Virus record (IMG/VR): IMGVR_UViG_3300032217_001005
Location: 1-35,098 of that record
DNA length: 35,098 nt
Strand: one strand, 5' to 3'
DNA from: a virus
In this document: positions 22,300 through 30,730 of the stretch, one piece after another
Position numbering within the stretch: the first letter of the stretch is position 1
Layout: the number at the start of each line of letters is the position of its first letter
Program-made: the position numbers and the translations under genes
Notes under the pieces: model-generated
Seen by the model: only the letters and a program-made list of their open reading frames with translations
Told to the model about the DNA's origin: nothing
Database searches by the model: none

Positions 22300-22977
22300 A
22301 TGTTAAAACTTGCTGATAGAGTAAAAGAAACATCTATAACCACTGGCGATGGTCAGTATATAAACCTAGCTGGAGCCTTTGGTGCTTCTCAGACGTTTTT
22401 AGATGGTATTGGCGATGGAAATTCTACATACTACACTATTGAAAATAATTCCAATTTTGAAGTTGGGCTAGGAACATATAGCGCATCTACGAATAGTTTG
22501 TCTAGAGACAGCATATTAGTTAGCTCTAATAACAATCAAAAAATAGATTTGCTTGGAGTATCTATAGTATTTTGCTCATATCCAGCATCTAAAGCTTTTT
22601 TGCTAAATGATCAAGGGCTAGCTACTGGTCCAGATGGCACATTTTCTGGTATTCAATTTCCAGACGGTAGTGTGCAAACTCAGGGTATAGTGCAAATAAA
22701 TCGTAATTATAGAACTATTACGAATAATGAACTTATCACGGACTCTGATGACATTGTTTTAGTGGATTGTTCTCTTTCAAACATAGAAGCCACTCTGCCA
22801 CACGCCACATTAATGTCTGGAAAAACAATAACATTTAAACTCAAAAATGGCCCCAATATACTCACAATTATTAGTCAATCTGAAGAATTAATTGATGGTT
22901 TACCAAGTTTTTCTATCTATCACAAAAATATGTCAATTTCTGTTTTTTCCGACAGCTTTGATTGGTACATAGTTTAG
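22300..22977 (+). CDS. Tail fibre-type structural protein, 225 aa
   Basis: Residues 1-105 match an N-terminal module common in phage fibre genes: LADRVKETSITTGDGQYINLAGA, FEVGLGTYSAST, LSRDSILVSSNNNQ and FCSYPASKAF. The same module begins the protein at 32812, so it is likely a common attachment unit. The middle has IQFPDGSVQTQG, the usual 'GIxFxDGTxQxTA' fibre hinge. The last 80 residues form a beta tip (LPHATLMSGKTITFKLK ... DWYIV) that recurs in the next two fibre genes. It is probably a short fibre or part of a heteromeric fibre. Confidence 0.75.
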   Translation: MLKLADRVKETSITTGDGQYINLAGAFGASQTFLDGIGDGNSTYYTIENNSNFEVGLGTYSASTNSLSRDSILVSSNNNQKIDLLGVSIVFCSYPASKAFLLNDQGLATGPDGTFSGIQFPDGSVQTQGIVQINRNYRTITNNELITDSDDIVLVDCSLSNIEATLPHATLMSGKTITFKLKNGPNILTIISQSEELIDGLPSFSIYHKNMSISVFSDSFDWYIV

Positions 22978-22988
22978 TGTATAAATTC
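22977..22988 (+). promoter_or_regulatory. Candidate late promoter GTGTATAAATTC
   Basis: An exact GTGTATA overlapping the stop of the preceding gene, 53 bases ahead of the next ATG. Its TATAAATT is a 7-of-8 match to the T4 late promoter box TATAAATA, the closest in the window. Confidence 0.55.
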
Positions 22989-23029
22989 ATGAAAGCAATT
23001 TAATAGCATCATATAACAGGGAGATTTAA

Positions 23030-24007
23030 ATGTCATACGCCCCATTCGACCGCAATCCTTCAGGTATTGTATATTTTGGTAGTTCAGCATCTGATCAAGT
23101 GTTTGAATCAAATGCTAACTTTACTTTTGATGGAACAAAATTAGTTGTTCCAAACATCCAGCTTCCAAATGGAGGTAAAATTGGAAATGCTAGCAATACC
23201 GGTATATTAACGCTAGCATCAGATGGAGTTGCCACATTTTCTTCTGGCGTAGTTATTGAAGGCGACCTAACAGTTAATGGCGATGTTGTAACACTTAATA
23301 CAACTACTTTAACAGTAGAAGATAATATAATCCTTCTTAATAAGAATGTCACAGGCTCCCCAACCTTAGATGCTGGACTAGAAGTAAAGCGAGGAACTTC
23401 TGCAAATGTCAAACTTATGTACGATGAAGGTACAGATCAGTGGAAGTTTACTAATGATGGATCTACTTACTACGCTATTCCAACTGGAGTTCCGGCAACG
23501 TCTTTTACTTTTGCTGGTGATAGTGGTACAAGTCAAACATTAAATAACGGAGATACAATAACGGTTACTGGAGGAAGTGGCATATCTACAGTTTCTGGAG
23601 CCACTGACACTGTAACTGTGCATCTTAATGTAGATAATTCTACTGTAGAAATAAATAGTGACACTTTAAGAATTAAAGATAGCGGAGTTACTTCTTCAAA
23701 AATAGCTAGTGGAGCTATCACAGAGAGTAAACTAAGTAGAACAATAGATTCATCTTTTTTAAATAATGACACTATTGATTCTGACATCAATTTAGTTGCC
23801 GGTGGAGCGGGTGGCATCACAATAAAACTACCAACACCAGTATCTGGTAAGATGGTTATAGTGAAGAAAATAGATAGCGCGGCTGGTCCCGTCACTGTGT
23901 CTCGCAATAGCACAGACACAATTGATGGTACAACTTCAAAAGCTTTATATTATCAATACGAAAGCATGACTTTTGTTTCTGATGGCACCAATTGGTTTTT
24001 AGTATAA
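23030..24007 (+). CDS. Tail fibre-type structural protein, 325 aa
   Basis: ATG 23030 after CAGGGAG. The N-terminus reads GIVYFGSSASDQVFESNANFTFDGTKL, followed by GDLTVNGDVVTLNTTTLTVED and NIILLNKNVTGSPTLDAGLEVKRG, repeats typical of phage fibres that stack beta strands along a trimer. Residues about 150-240 contain TITVTGGSGISTVSGATDTV. The C-terminal 60 residues are a beta tip (IKLPTPVSGKMVIVKK ... DGTNWFLV) matching the preceding and following genes. It has no recognisable enzyme motif. Probably a side or long fibre shaft protein. Confidence 0.75.
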   Translation: MSYAPFDRNPSGIVYFGSSASDQVFESNANFTFDGTKLVVPNIQLPNGGKIGNASNTGILTLASDGVATFSSGVVIEGDLTVNGDVVTLNTTTLTVEDNIILLNKNVTGSPTLDAGLEVKRGTSANVKLMYDEGTDQWKFTNDGSTYYAIPTGVPATSFTFAGDSGTSQTLNNGDTITVTGGSGISTVSGATDTVTVHLNVDNSTVEINSDTLRIKDSGVTSSKIASGAITESKLSRTIDSSFLNNDTIDSDINLVAGGAGGITIKLPTPVSGKMVIVKKIDSAAGPVTVSRNSTDTIDGTTSKALYYQYESMTFVSDGTNWFLV

Positions 24008-24008
24008 T

Positions 24009-25973
24009 ATGGTTCAGTCTATAACACTTCAGACTAGTGATAGCGATATCATATCTGGAGATATTTTAGGAAGACTTTCTTTTGCAGCCTCTAGTGAAAC
24101 TAGTGGATCAGACGCATTGTTAATAGGTGGCGGCATTTATGCAGAAGCAGAGGATACATTTACACAAATTGTAAATGCTACATCTTTAGTTTTTTCTACA
24201 GCTAGCAGCGAAACCGCTATTGGTAAACTAAAAATTACTAGTAGCGGTTATTTTTTGCCGATGTTAGATAATACATATGATATAGGATCTAACTCTTTTG
24301 TGTTTAGAAATTTATATGTCAATAGTGGTATTTTCACAAATTTGTCTGTTAGTGGCGTTAATGTTAGTTTAGTTGGACATACTCATACAGCGTCAAATAT
24401 TACAGATTTCAATACTGCTGTAAGTGGATTATTGCCAGTTAAAAATATAGTAGCTGGAAGCAATATTACTATTAGTTCATCTAGTGGTGTTTTTACAATA
24501 AATTCTACAGCTAGCGGTGGTGGAGGTTCATCCTCAACGGTGCGAGGATCTATTAGCACTACCAGAGTATTATCTTCTTTTAACGTCACTGGAGGATATT
24601 CTGTTGGCTATTTGGACTTATTTCAAAATGGTGTAAAATTATTAGCTGGTAGTGATTTTACTGCAACTGACGGAACCTCAGTGACTTTAAGTAATAGTGT
24701 TCCGTCTGGAACAGTCCTAGAGTATATAAGTTTGGGAGCCTCTTTAACTTCCACCAGCTATATAAAGTTAGATAGTATCAGTTCATCTTTTAACGGTTCA
24801 TCTACATCATTTGGATTAGCGGTTAGCGGAACAGCTTATTATCCAGTTAGCGCCAATACTTTGGGAATTTATGTGGGTGGAGTTGCTCAAGAGCCAATTG
24901 TCTCATATAGCGTTAGCGGATCAAACATAGTGTTTACTGAAGCTCCTGCTAGCGGTTTAACTTTTTGGGGAGTTGGTTATGGAACAACAGCGGTAGCTAC
25001 ACTAAATGGAATAGTTCCCGGTTCTTCAGGATCTCCAGCTATTAGTTCATCAAACGATTTAACTAGTGGTTTTTATTTTCCTAGTTCTGGTAATATTTCA
25101 GTAGCTGGTAATTTAGGAATAGGAACCAGTAGTCCATCAACATTATTAGACGTTAATAACAATAAATTCCGAGTAAGAAATAGCAAGACACCATCTTCGG
25201 CCACTGATACTGGTAATACAGGAGATATTTGCTGGGATAGTAGCTATATTTATGTTTGTACTAATACAAACTCTTGGACAAGAACTCCAATAAGTGCTTG
25301 GAGTAGTGATCCTTATTTTAGTTATATTTCTTTGCTATTGCATATGGATGGTACTGGAAGTTCTTTTGTTGACTCCTCACTATCTCCAAAAACAATAACA
25401 GCAACCGGCTCGGCTACCCAAACTAGCGCACAAAGTAAGTGGGGAGGTAAAAGTGCTAGCTTAACAAGCGGCAGTCTTACAACTCCAAGTTCAAGTGCTT
25501 TTGCTTTTCCAAATGACTTTGTTATAGAGGGATGGTTTCGCTTTAATGCAAATAATACAGGATATCAACCATTAATTACTGCTTATTCTGGAGGAGATGC
25601 TACTGGGTGGGCATTAATTCTTGAAACAAATAATACTTTAAATTTTTATGGATCATCCGGTAGCGGATGGGGCTTAACTTTTTCTTCCTCTTATATTCCA
25701 ACAACTAATCAATGGATTTATATTACTGTATCTAGAACAGGATCTACTATTCGCATGTGGATTGATGGTACGTCAATCGCTTCTGGTACCACTACTATGT
25801 CTATAGCATCTGGAGGCACTGTTGCTGTTGGATATTACCCATATTTCCCCGGAGGAGCAAGATCATTTGATGGGTATATAGATGATCTACGCATAACCGT
25901 AGGTTCTAATAGAGGGTATAGTGGTTCAACCATAACAGTTCCCACAGCCGCTTTTCCAAACTATAATACTTAA
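24009..25973 (+). CDS. Fibre/adhesin with C-terminal LamG-like domain, 654 aa
   Basis: ATG 24009 is one base after the preceding stop; no ribosome binding site is seen, so translation is probably coupled. Residues 1-430 are fibre-like beta modules: DNTYDIGSNSFVFRNLYV, LVGHTHTASNITDF, and SGFYFPSSGNISVAGNLGIG. From about residue 440 a concanavalin/LamG-like domain begins with LLLHMDGTGSSFVDSS, and continues with a strand pattern FVIEGWFRFN, WIYITVSRTG and YIDDLRITVG. LamG domains bind sugars or proteins on surfaces, so this is a likely receptor-binding fibre. A paralogous LamG domain occurs in the next gene. Confidence 0.75.
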   Translation: MVQSITLQTSDSDIISGDILGRLSFAASSETSGSDALLIGGGIYAEAEDTFTQIVNATSLVFSTASSETAIGKLKITSSGYFLPMLDNTYDIGSNSFVFRNLYVNSGIFTNLSVSGVNVSLVGHTHTASNITDFNTAVSGLLPVKNIVAGSNITISSSSGVFTINSTASGGGGSSSTVRGSISTTRVLSSFNVTGGYSVGYLDLFQNGVKLLAGSDFTATDGTSVTLSNSVPSGTVLEYISLGASLTSTSYIKLDSISSSFNGSSTSFGLAVSGTAYYPVSANTLGIYVGGVAQEPIVSYSVSGSNIVFTEAPASGLTFWGVGYGTTAVATLNGIVPGSSGSPAISSSNDLTSGFYFPSSGNISVAGNLGIGTSSPSTLLDVNNNKFRVRNSKTPSSATDTGNTGDICWDSSYIYVCTNTNSWTRTPISAWSSDPYFSYISLLLHMDGTGSSFVDSSLSPKTITATGSATQTSAQSKWGGKSASLTSGSLTTPSSSAFAFPNDFVIEGWFRFNANNTGYQPLITAYSGGDATGWALILETNNTLNFYGSSGSGWGLTFSSSYIPTTNQWIYITVSRTGSTIRMWIDGTSIASGTTTMSIASGGTVAVGYYPYFPGGARSFDGYIDDLRITVGSNRGYSGSTITVPTAAFPNYNT

Positions 25974-25982
25974 GGAATAATT

Positions 25983-26999
25983 ATGCCTCTTTCATCACTA
26001 CAAAGCAACAGATTTAACAGAAGCATGAATGATCTGGGCAATAGCGGATCGTCAAAAACCATAGCTTTACCAGAGAACTATAATGCTATGTTGACTTGTT
26101 CTTTGAGCGCCAACTGCACCTTCACTATGCCTTCGCCGGTTAATGGCTATCAATTCTCTTTATTATTAAAACAAGATGCTACTGGTGGGCGAACTGCAAC
26201 TTTTACTAATGTAAAATGGCCTAACAGTACAGCCCCAACTATTTCTACTAGTGGTTTTACTATGGATATTATCAATTTCTTTAGTGATGGAACTAATTGG
26301 TATGGATACTTAGGAAATAGTCAAAATTTTGATGGCTATTCTGGATTAGGAGATAAATATTTTAATAGTGTGGCTTTATTGTTACATATGGACGGAACAG
26401 GATCTTCGTTTGTTGATTCGTCTCCTACTCCAAAAACAATAACAGCAGTCGGTTCTGCTTCTCAGTCTGCCATTCAAAGCAAATGGGGAAGCAAGAGTCT
26501 TTTGATTGACTCAGTTAGCAAATACTTGTCTTTAAGCTCTTCGGGTTTTTCATTTTCCGGTAACTTTACTATGGAGTGCTGGGTATACATGACAGGCTCG
26601 GCAAGTTCGTATGTTCTGCTTGAAGGCAGGTCAGACCCTAATGCATATCAAGATTTTGTCTGGTATTTAGATAGAGGCGGATACAACGGATTTGTTGTCT
26701 CATCAAGCGGTGGACGATTTGATGGAACAAGTGCAATAGTTTCTCAAAATCAATGGACGCATGTTGCTCTAGTACGATCAAACGGGGTGTTTTCTGCATA
26801 CGTCAACGGAGTGCGAGATACACTACAAGTGTCGTATTCGGGAACAATTACCCCAGCCAACTCAATATTAAAAATCGGCTCAAATGCACAAAATAATTTC
26901 AGTGGATATATTGATGATTTTAGAATTACAATTGGTGTAGCGAGATACACGACCGCTTCATTCTCTGTTCCAACAGCAGCATTTTCTGACTCTATTTAA
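25983..26999 (+). CDS. Adhesin with LamG-like domain, 338 aa
   Basis: ATG 25983 after AAGGAAT. Residues 1-115 form a beta domain (LTCSLSANCTFTMPSPVNGY ... DGTNWYGYL) resembling the C-terminal tips of the two previous fibre genes but here at the N-terminus. From about residue 130 the protein has a LamG-like jelly roll: ALLLHMDGTGSSFVDSS, FTMECWVYMTG, WTHVALVRSNGVFSAYVNG and YIDDFRITIG. It is a paralogue of the C-terminal domain of the gene just upstream, so a tandem domain duplication is likely. Probable role is binding a host-surface ligand. Confidence 0.75.
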   Translation: MPLSSLQSNRFNRSMNDLGNSGSSKTIALPENYNAMLTCSLSANCTFTMPSPVNGYQFSLLLKQDATGGRTATFTNVKWPNSTAPTISTSGFTMDIINFFSDGTNWYGYLGNSQNFDGYSGLGDKYFNSVALLLHMDGTGSSFVDSSPTPKTITAVGSASQSAIQSKWGSKSLLIDSVSKYLSLSSSGFSFSGNFTMECWVYMTGSASSYVLLEGRSDPNAYQDFVWYLDRGGYNGFVVSSSGGRFDGTSAIVSQNQWTHVALVRSNGVFSAYVNGVRDTLQVSYSGTITPANSILKIGSNAQNNFSGYIDDFRITIGVARYTTASFSVPTAAFSDSI

Positions 27000-27007
27000 G
27001 GTATAAC

Positions 27008-27211
27008 ATGTCACTATCATATAATAATTCAATCTTAGCTCAAACTATTAGTGTAAGTGGTACTAATAATACCTCAGTTACTGGGGTTTTAACTGCTACT
27101 AGTGGTAATTTTACTAATAATCTTGCTATTGGGTCTAATAATTTGACACCAACCAAGACCCGAGATATAATCAATAGTTCAAATCTTTATTTATGGTCTA
27201 CATTTAGATAG
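27008..27211 (+). CDS. Small virion-like protein, 67 aa
   Basis: ATG 27008 follows AAGG (26998-27001). The sequence is Ser/Thr/Asn-rich and beta-prone (ISVSGTNNTSVTGVLTATSG) and resembles a piece of fibre repeat ending YLWSTFR. It lies among fibre genes and may be a short linking or capping unit. Family not recognised; a remnant of a longer fibre is possible. Confidence 0.6.
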   Translation: MSLSYNNSILAQTISVSGTNNTSVTGVLTATSGNFTNNLAIGSNNLTPTKTRDIINSSNLYLWSTFR

Positions 27212-27220
27212 GAGTTTATC

Positions 27221-27604
27221 ATGGCAGCTAGTCCAGTATTCGCAGTAACGCCCATAATAGGCATGAATCAAGTAAGCGTAGCAAATACCAATAGAGACGG
27301 AACAACAGGAACTTATGTTAATTTAGTTACTGCCGCCGCTAGCGGAACCAGAATAGCAGAAATCGTCACGCAAGCGACGGTCACAACTACTGCTGGTATG
27401 GTCAGGCTTTTTTTAACAGATGGCTCAACGACTAGAATGTTTGATGAAATAGCAATATCCGCTGCTACTGTTTCTGCTAGCGTTAAAGGAAATAGGGTTA
27501 GTACATTATATACTAACGTTGTTATTCCTAGCGGATGGAGTATTAAAGCTTCCACAAATAATGCTGAAGCTATAAACGTATTTGCACTAGGAGCAGATTT
27601 GTGA
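27221..27604 (+). CDS. Conserved virion protein, 127 aa
   Basis: ATG 27221, after AGGAG, opens MAASPVFAVTPIIGMNQV. Further segments VANTNRDGTTGTYVNLVTAA, TTTAGMVRLFLTDGSTTRMF and IPSGWSIKASTNNAEAINVF match a recurrent small phage structural protein, probably a single beta sandwich. Its stop overlaps the GTG start of the BspA/FN3 adhesin, so the two are likely made together. It may be a fibre base or capsid-associated unit. Function is inferred from context only. Confidence 0.7.
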   Translation: MAASPVFAVTPIIGMNQVSVANTNRDGTTGTYVNLVTAAASGTRIAEIVTQATVTTTAGMVRLFLTDGSTTRMFDEIAISAATVSASVKGNRVSTLYTNVVIPSGWSIKASTNNAEAINVFALGADL

Positions 27605-29757
27605 ATAATGGTATTTTTGGTGGTGATTTTCCTCCAAGTCGTTCATTAATAAATAATGGAGTGCTAAATACTCCGTCTAATGTAATTCCAACAACGTATG
27701 GACAAGGAGCAAATAGAGGGGTCGGTATTAATTATGACAACTTAGTGTTTTTATTTAACACTGCATTAGAAGCTGATAATATTGTAAGCTTTTCTTTTGG
27801 TGGAACTGTAAACTGTTTTGTAGATTGGGGTGACGGTGTTGTAGAAACTTTTAAAACCACTGGAACTAAAACTCACACGTATCCTAGCAAAGGCTTATAT
27901 ACTGTGCAGATAGGAGGAACACTATCTACTATATCTTTTGCGGCTATGACAGGTAGAGGAAAGCTAATTAGTTGTTTATCTTTTGGTAGTTTATCATTGT
28001 TGGTTTTATGTTCATTTAATGGTTGTACTAACCTTACTAGTGTTCCAAACCAAATCCCAATAACACTTACTAGCTTGGCTGGCATGTTTCAGGGATGTTC
28101 TAGATTCAACAGTCCCTCTGTAATAACTTGGGATACTAGCCGTATTACCGATATGAACTACGCTTTTGCTACACAAACTTCTTTCAATCAGCCTATTGGA
28201 GGATGGAATACTAGTAGAGTTACAAATATGGACAATATGTTTTTGCAAAGTTCTTTTAATCAGCCCATTGGTGGATGGAATACTAGTTCAGTCACAAATA
28301 TGGGCAATATGTTTTCACAGGCTCAAAATAATGGTTTTAATCAAGACATTGACGCTTGGGACGTTAGTAATGTTACTAATATGTCTCAAATGTTTTATAT
28401 CAATCCATATATGAATCGTAGTTTAAACTCTTGGAATACAAGCAGAGTAACAAGTATGAGCTTAATGTTTTACCAAGCTCAAGCATTTAATGGAAATATT
28501 GGTAATTGGAACACTAGTTCTGTCAATTATATGAATGATATGTTTTTTCAGGCTTTTACTTTTAATAAAGACATTAGTAATTGGAATTTTAAGGGCATTA
28601 ATGCTACTGCTAATTTAGATAGATTTATGTCATCAGCTACTGCATTTAGTACTACTAACTATAATGCTCTTCTTATATCCATGAATAATAACAAATCATC
28701 CGCTCCGTATAGATCAGATTTAAGGCCGGGGTTTTCCGCTACATATACTGCTAGTAGCGCAGCCGCTGCTGCGCGAGCAGCTTTAGTAACTTATGGCTGG
28801 ACCATTACAGATGGAGGAACAGTTAATGCCGTCCCAGATGCTCCAACATCAGTATCTGGAACCGCTGGAAATACTCAAGTATCTTTAACTTGGGTGGCAC
28901 CAACCTATAATAACGGAGCAGCAATAACGGACTATACAATACAATATAGTAGCAATTCAGGATCATCATGGTCCACATTTAGTCATGCCGCCTCAACTGC
29001 AACATCCATTACAGTTACGGGACTTACAAATAGTACAGCTTATATATTCAGAGTTGCTGCCGTAAACTCTGTAGGAACTGGATCTTATTCAGCTAACAGT
29101 AGCTCTGCTACGCCAGTGTTGGCATCTTTTACTCCAACCGCCGTGTTACTTACTAGTGGAACGTCATATACAGTTCCTACTGGAGCAACTAGCATGAAAG
29201 CTTGGGCTGTGGGAGCAGGAGGAAATGGATATCTTACAGGATCATTAGTATCTGGGGCTGGAGGATGTTCTTACAAAACATGGTCTGTTTCAGGCGGCAA
29301 CGCTGTTTCGTACTCTGTGGGTATAGTCCCAGCAACTGGTAATGGCGGGAGTACAACGGTCACATTCGGAGGGGTGACTATTACGGGGTCGGGCGGCGGG
29401 TCTACTGGTACCGGTGGAGCTTATTCTGGTGGGGATGGTGGAGCAAACGGTGGTGGTGGAGTCGTGTTCGGCGGTGGAAACGTAGCCGGTCAAGGCTCTG
29501 CTGGTGGGGCCGTAGGTGGAAACGGAACAAAACAATCATGCGGGCGACTTATATCCACAGATGTCAATGGATTGCTCTCGGCGGTCGCTCTCGCTGGAGG
29601 AAAAACGACAGAAGACTGCGGAACTGCGGCGGCATTCGGATCGGGTTCGTACAACGACAAGTTTACCAATAAAACTGCTGGCCTTGGTGGAGGATTTGCG
29701 ACAAGCTATGCCAACGCGGCGGCAGGAGGCGGGGCTGTAGTCCTGTATTTTACATGA
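27601..29757 (+). CDS. BspA-repeat / FN3 / glycine-rich adhesin, 718 aa
   Basis: GTG start at 27601 overlaps the previous stop (GTGA). A PKD-like strand with FVDWGDGVVETF lies around residues 73-84. Residues about 130-345 carry BspA-type (DUF285) repeats of 24-27 residues, such as FNQPIGGWNTSRVTNMDNMF. An FN3 domain spans about 411-506 (APTSVSGTAGNTQVSLTWVAP). From about 515 to the end is a glycine-rich domain (YTVPTGATSMKAWAVGAGGNG; GGGGVVFGGGN), reminiscent of glycine-rich adhesin tips such as the T4-type gp38 proteins of other phages. The DNA of the last 430 bp is GC-richer than the rest. Likely a receptor-binding protein. Confidence 0.75.
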   Translation: MNNGIFGGDFPPSRSLINNGVLNTPSNVIPTTYGQGANRGVGINYDNLVFLFNTALEADNIVSFSFGGTVNCFVDWGDGVVETFKTTGTKTHTYPSKGLYTVQIGGTLSTISFAAMTGRGKLISCLSFGSLSLLVLCSFNGCTNLTSVPNQIPITLTSLAGMFQGCSRFNSPSVITWDTSRITDMNYAFATQTSFNQPIGGWNTSRVTNMDNMFLQSSFNQPIGGWNTSSVTNMGNMFSQAQNNGFNQDIDAWDVSNVTNMSQMFYINPYMNRSLNSWNTSRVTSMSLMFYQAQAFNGNIGNWNTSSVNYMNDMFFQAFTFNKDISNWNFKGINATANLDRFMSSATAFSTTNYNALLISMNNNKSSAPYRSDLRPGFSATYTASSAAAAARAALVTYGWTITDGGTVNAVPDAPTSVSGTAGNTQVSLTWVAPTYNNGAAITDYTIQYSSNSGSSWSTFSHAASTATSITVTGLTNSTAYIFRVAAVNSVGTGSYSANSSSATPVLASFTPTAVLLTSGTSYTVPTGATSMKAWAVGAGGNGYLTGSLVSGAGGCSYKTWSVSGGNAVSYSVGIVPATGNGGSTTVTFGGVTITGSGGGSTGTGGAYSGGDGGANGGGGVVFGGGNVAGQGSAGGAVGGNGTKQSCGRLISTDVNGLLSAVALAGGKTTEDCGTAAAFGSGSYNDKFTNKTAGLGGGFATSYANAAAGGGAVVLYFT
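28183..28614 (+). repeat. BspA-type (DUF285) protein repeats, 72-81 bp units
   Basis: At least five units with pattern FNxxIxxWNTSxVTxMxxMFxQA. The first two (from 28183 and 28255) are 72 bp apart and nearly identical in DNA, suggesting recent duplication or homogenisation. The rest are more diverged. Confidence 0.85.
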
Positions 29758-30248
29758 GCGAAATTTTAAGATCACCTATTACCCATAACGCCGTTTTACT
29801 AATACCTCGCAGCGGCTCCCATTCTTTAGCGGTTGCAGCCATGCGCACTTTTTGGCCGGATATTGAAATAACTAATGAGGCTCACCCAGCGATATATTTT
29901 GGTTGCGAAGAATGGTGGGATGGTACCAATAAAAATATTGCAATTATTGTAAGAAATCCGATTGAGCGTTTTCGATCCATGTGCGCGCACAGACCAGATC
30001 GCACAATTAAAGAACAACTTGCTGATCCCATTTACGGCCCATTGCCAACTGGTAACTTTGTCTGCTATTTCCGTTTTGAAGATCAACTCAACGAAGCTGC
30101 TAAATGGCTTGGACTTCCTACTCCTTTACCGCAAGAAGATGCTACCGATCCCGCATCAAAACCCAACCTAACTTTAGAACAAGAATCTATTGTCAAGAAA
30201 ATTTATGCTGATGATATTGCCCTTTGGGAAAGTTTACAACAACAATGA
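29754..30248 (+). CDS. Small sulfotransferase-like protein
   Basis: A 164-aa protein whose ATG overlaps the adhesin stop (ATGA). Residues 17-25 (IPRSGSHSL) match the 5'-phosphosulfate-binding loop of PAPS-dependent sulfotransferases. R67 and S75 (VRNPIERFRSM) match the 3'-phosphate-binding Arg and Ser, with the correct spacing of eight. A YFRFEDQLNEAAKWLGLP segment matches the usual 'EDL...fLGL' end. It is shorter than most (about 250 aa), so an acceptor cap may be missing. The substrate may be a host glycan, lipid or virion residue; the tight coupling to the adhesin suggests a link to surface recognition. Confidence 0.7.
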   Translation: MSEILRSPITHNAVLLIPRSGSHSLAVAAMRTFWPDIEITNEAHPAIYFGCEEWWDGTNKNIAIIVRNPIERFRSMCAHRPDRTIKEQLADPIYGPLPTGNFVCYFRFEDQLNEAAKWLGLPTPLPQEDATDPASKPNLTLEQESIVKKIYADDIALWESLQQQ

Positions 30249-30263
30249 TAAAAAGGAAAACCT

Positions 30264-30728
30264 ATGAGTGCTGAAATTAAAAACCCAAATAGTGTCACAT
30301 ATTGGATTATTACAGATGGAATCGGTTACGCTGAAGGGCTAACCGGACCAGAGCAAACCACAACTGTTGGAAATGGATGGAGAATACACTGGGTAGGAAG
30401 CGACCACAGCGAGTACGTGAATGAGTGTAATAAAGTCAACTTACTACCAAGAGATATTGATGGCACAGCTTCGGTTTTAACTCAACCTTTTAGGGTTTCA
30501 GCCAGACAAATTAGATTATGGCTAGTTCAACATGGAATTGCTCTTACTCAAATAGATGATGCCATAAATAGCATAACAGATCCAAATACAAGAGAAGTTG
30601 TTAAAATAGAGTGGGAATTTGCTCCCTATGTTGAAAAAAGTCACCCGTGGCTAATTCCACTGGCAGAATCTTTGGGCTTAACTTTGGAACAAATAGACCA
30701 AGCTTTTACAGAAGCGTATTCCATATAA
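30264..30728 (+). CDS. Small conserved phage protein, 154 aa
   Basis: ATG 30264 after AAAAGGAAAA. The C-terminal half (QPFRVSARQIRLWLVQHG, VVKIEWEFAPYVEKSHP, LIPLAESLGLTLEQIDQAF) matches a small helical protein often encoded after tail fibre genes in phages. In this class the N-terminal part is variable. The function is unknown; a fibre accessory or assembly role is plausible. It marks the end of the long appendage block. Confidence 0.7.
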   Translation: MSAEIKNPNSVTYWIITDGIGYAEGLTGPEQTTTVGNGWRIHWVGSDHSEYVNECNKVNLLPRDIDGTASVLTQPFRVSARQIRLWLVQHGIALTQIDDAINSITDPNTREVVKIEWEFAPYVEKSHPWLIPLAESLGLTLEQIDQAFTEAYSI

Positions 30729-30730
30729 TG

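Noticed and set aside
27001-27007. GTATAAC before the gene at 27008 as a late promoter
   Set aside because: It directly abuts the start codon and lacks the leading GT; a transcript from it would start inside the gene.
13804-30248. Diversity-generating retroelement target in an adhesin
   Set aside because: No reverse transcriptase or template repeat was seen in the window, and no C-terminal pair of variable and template sequences is visible.
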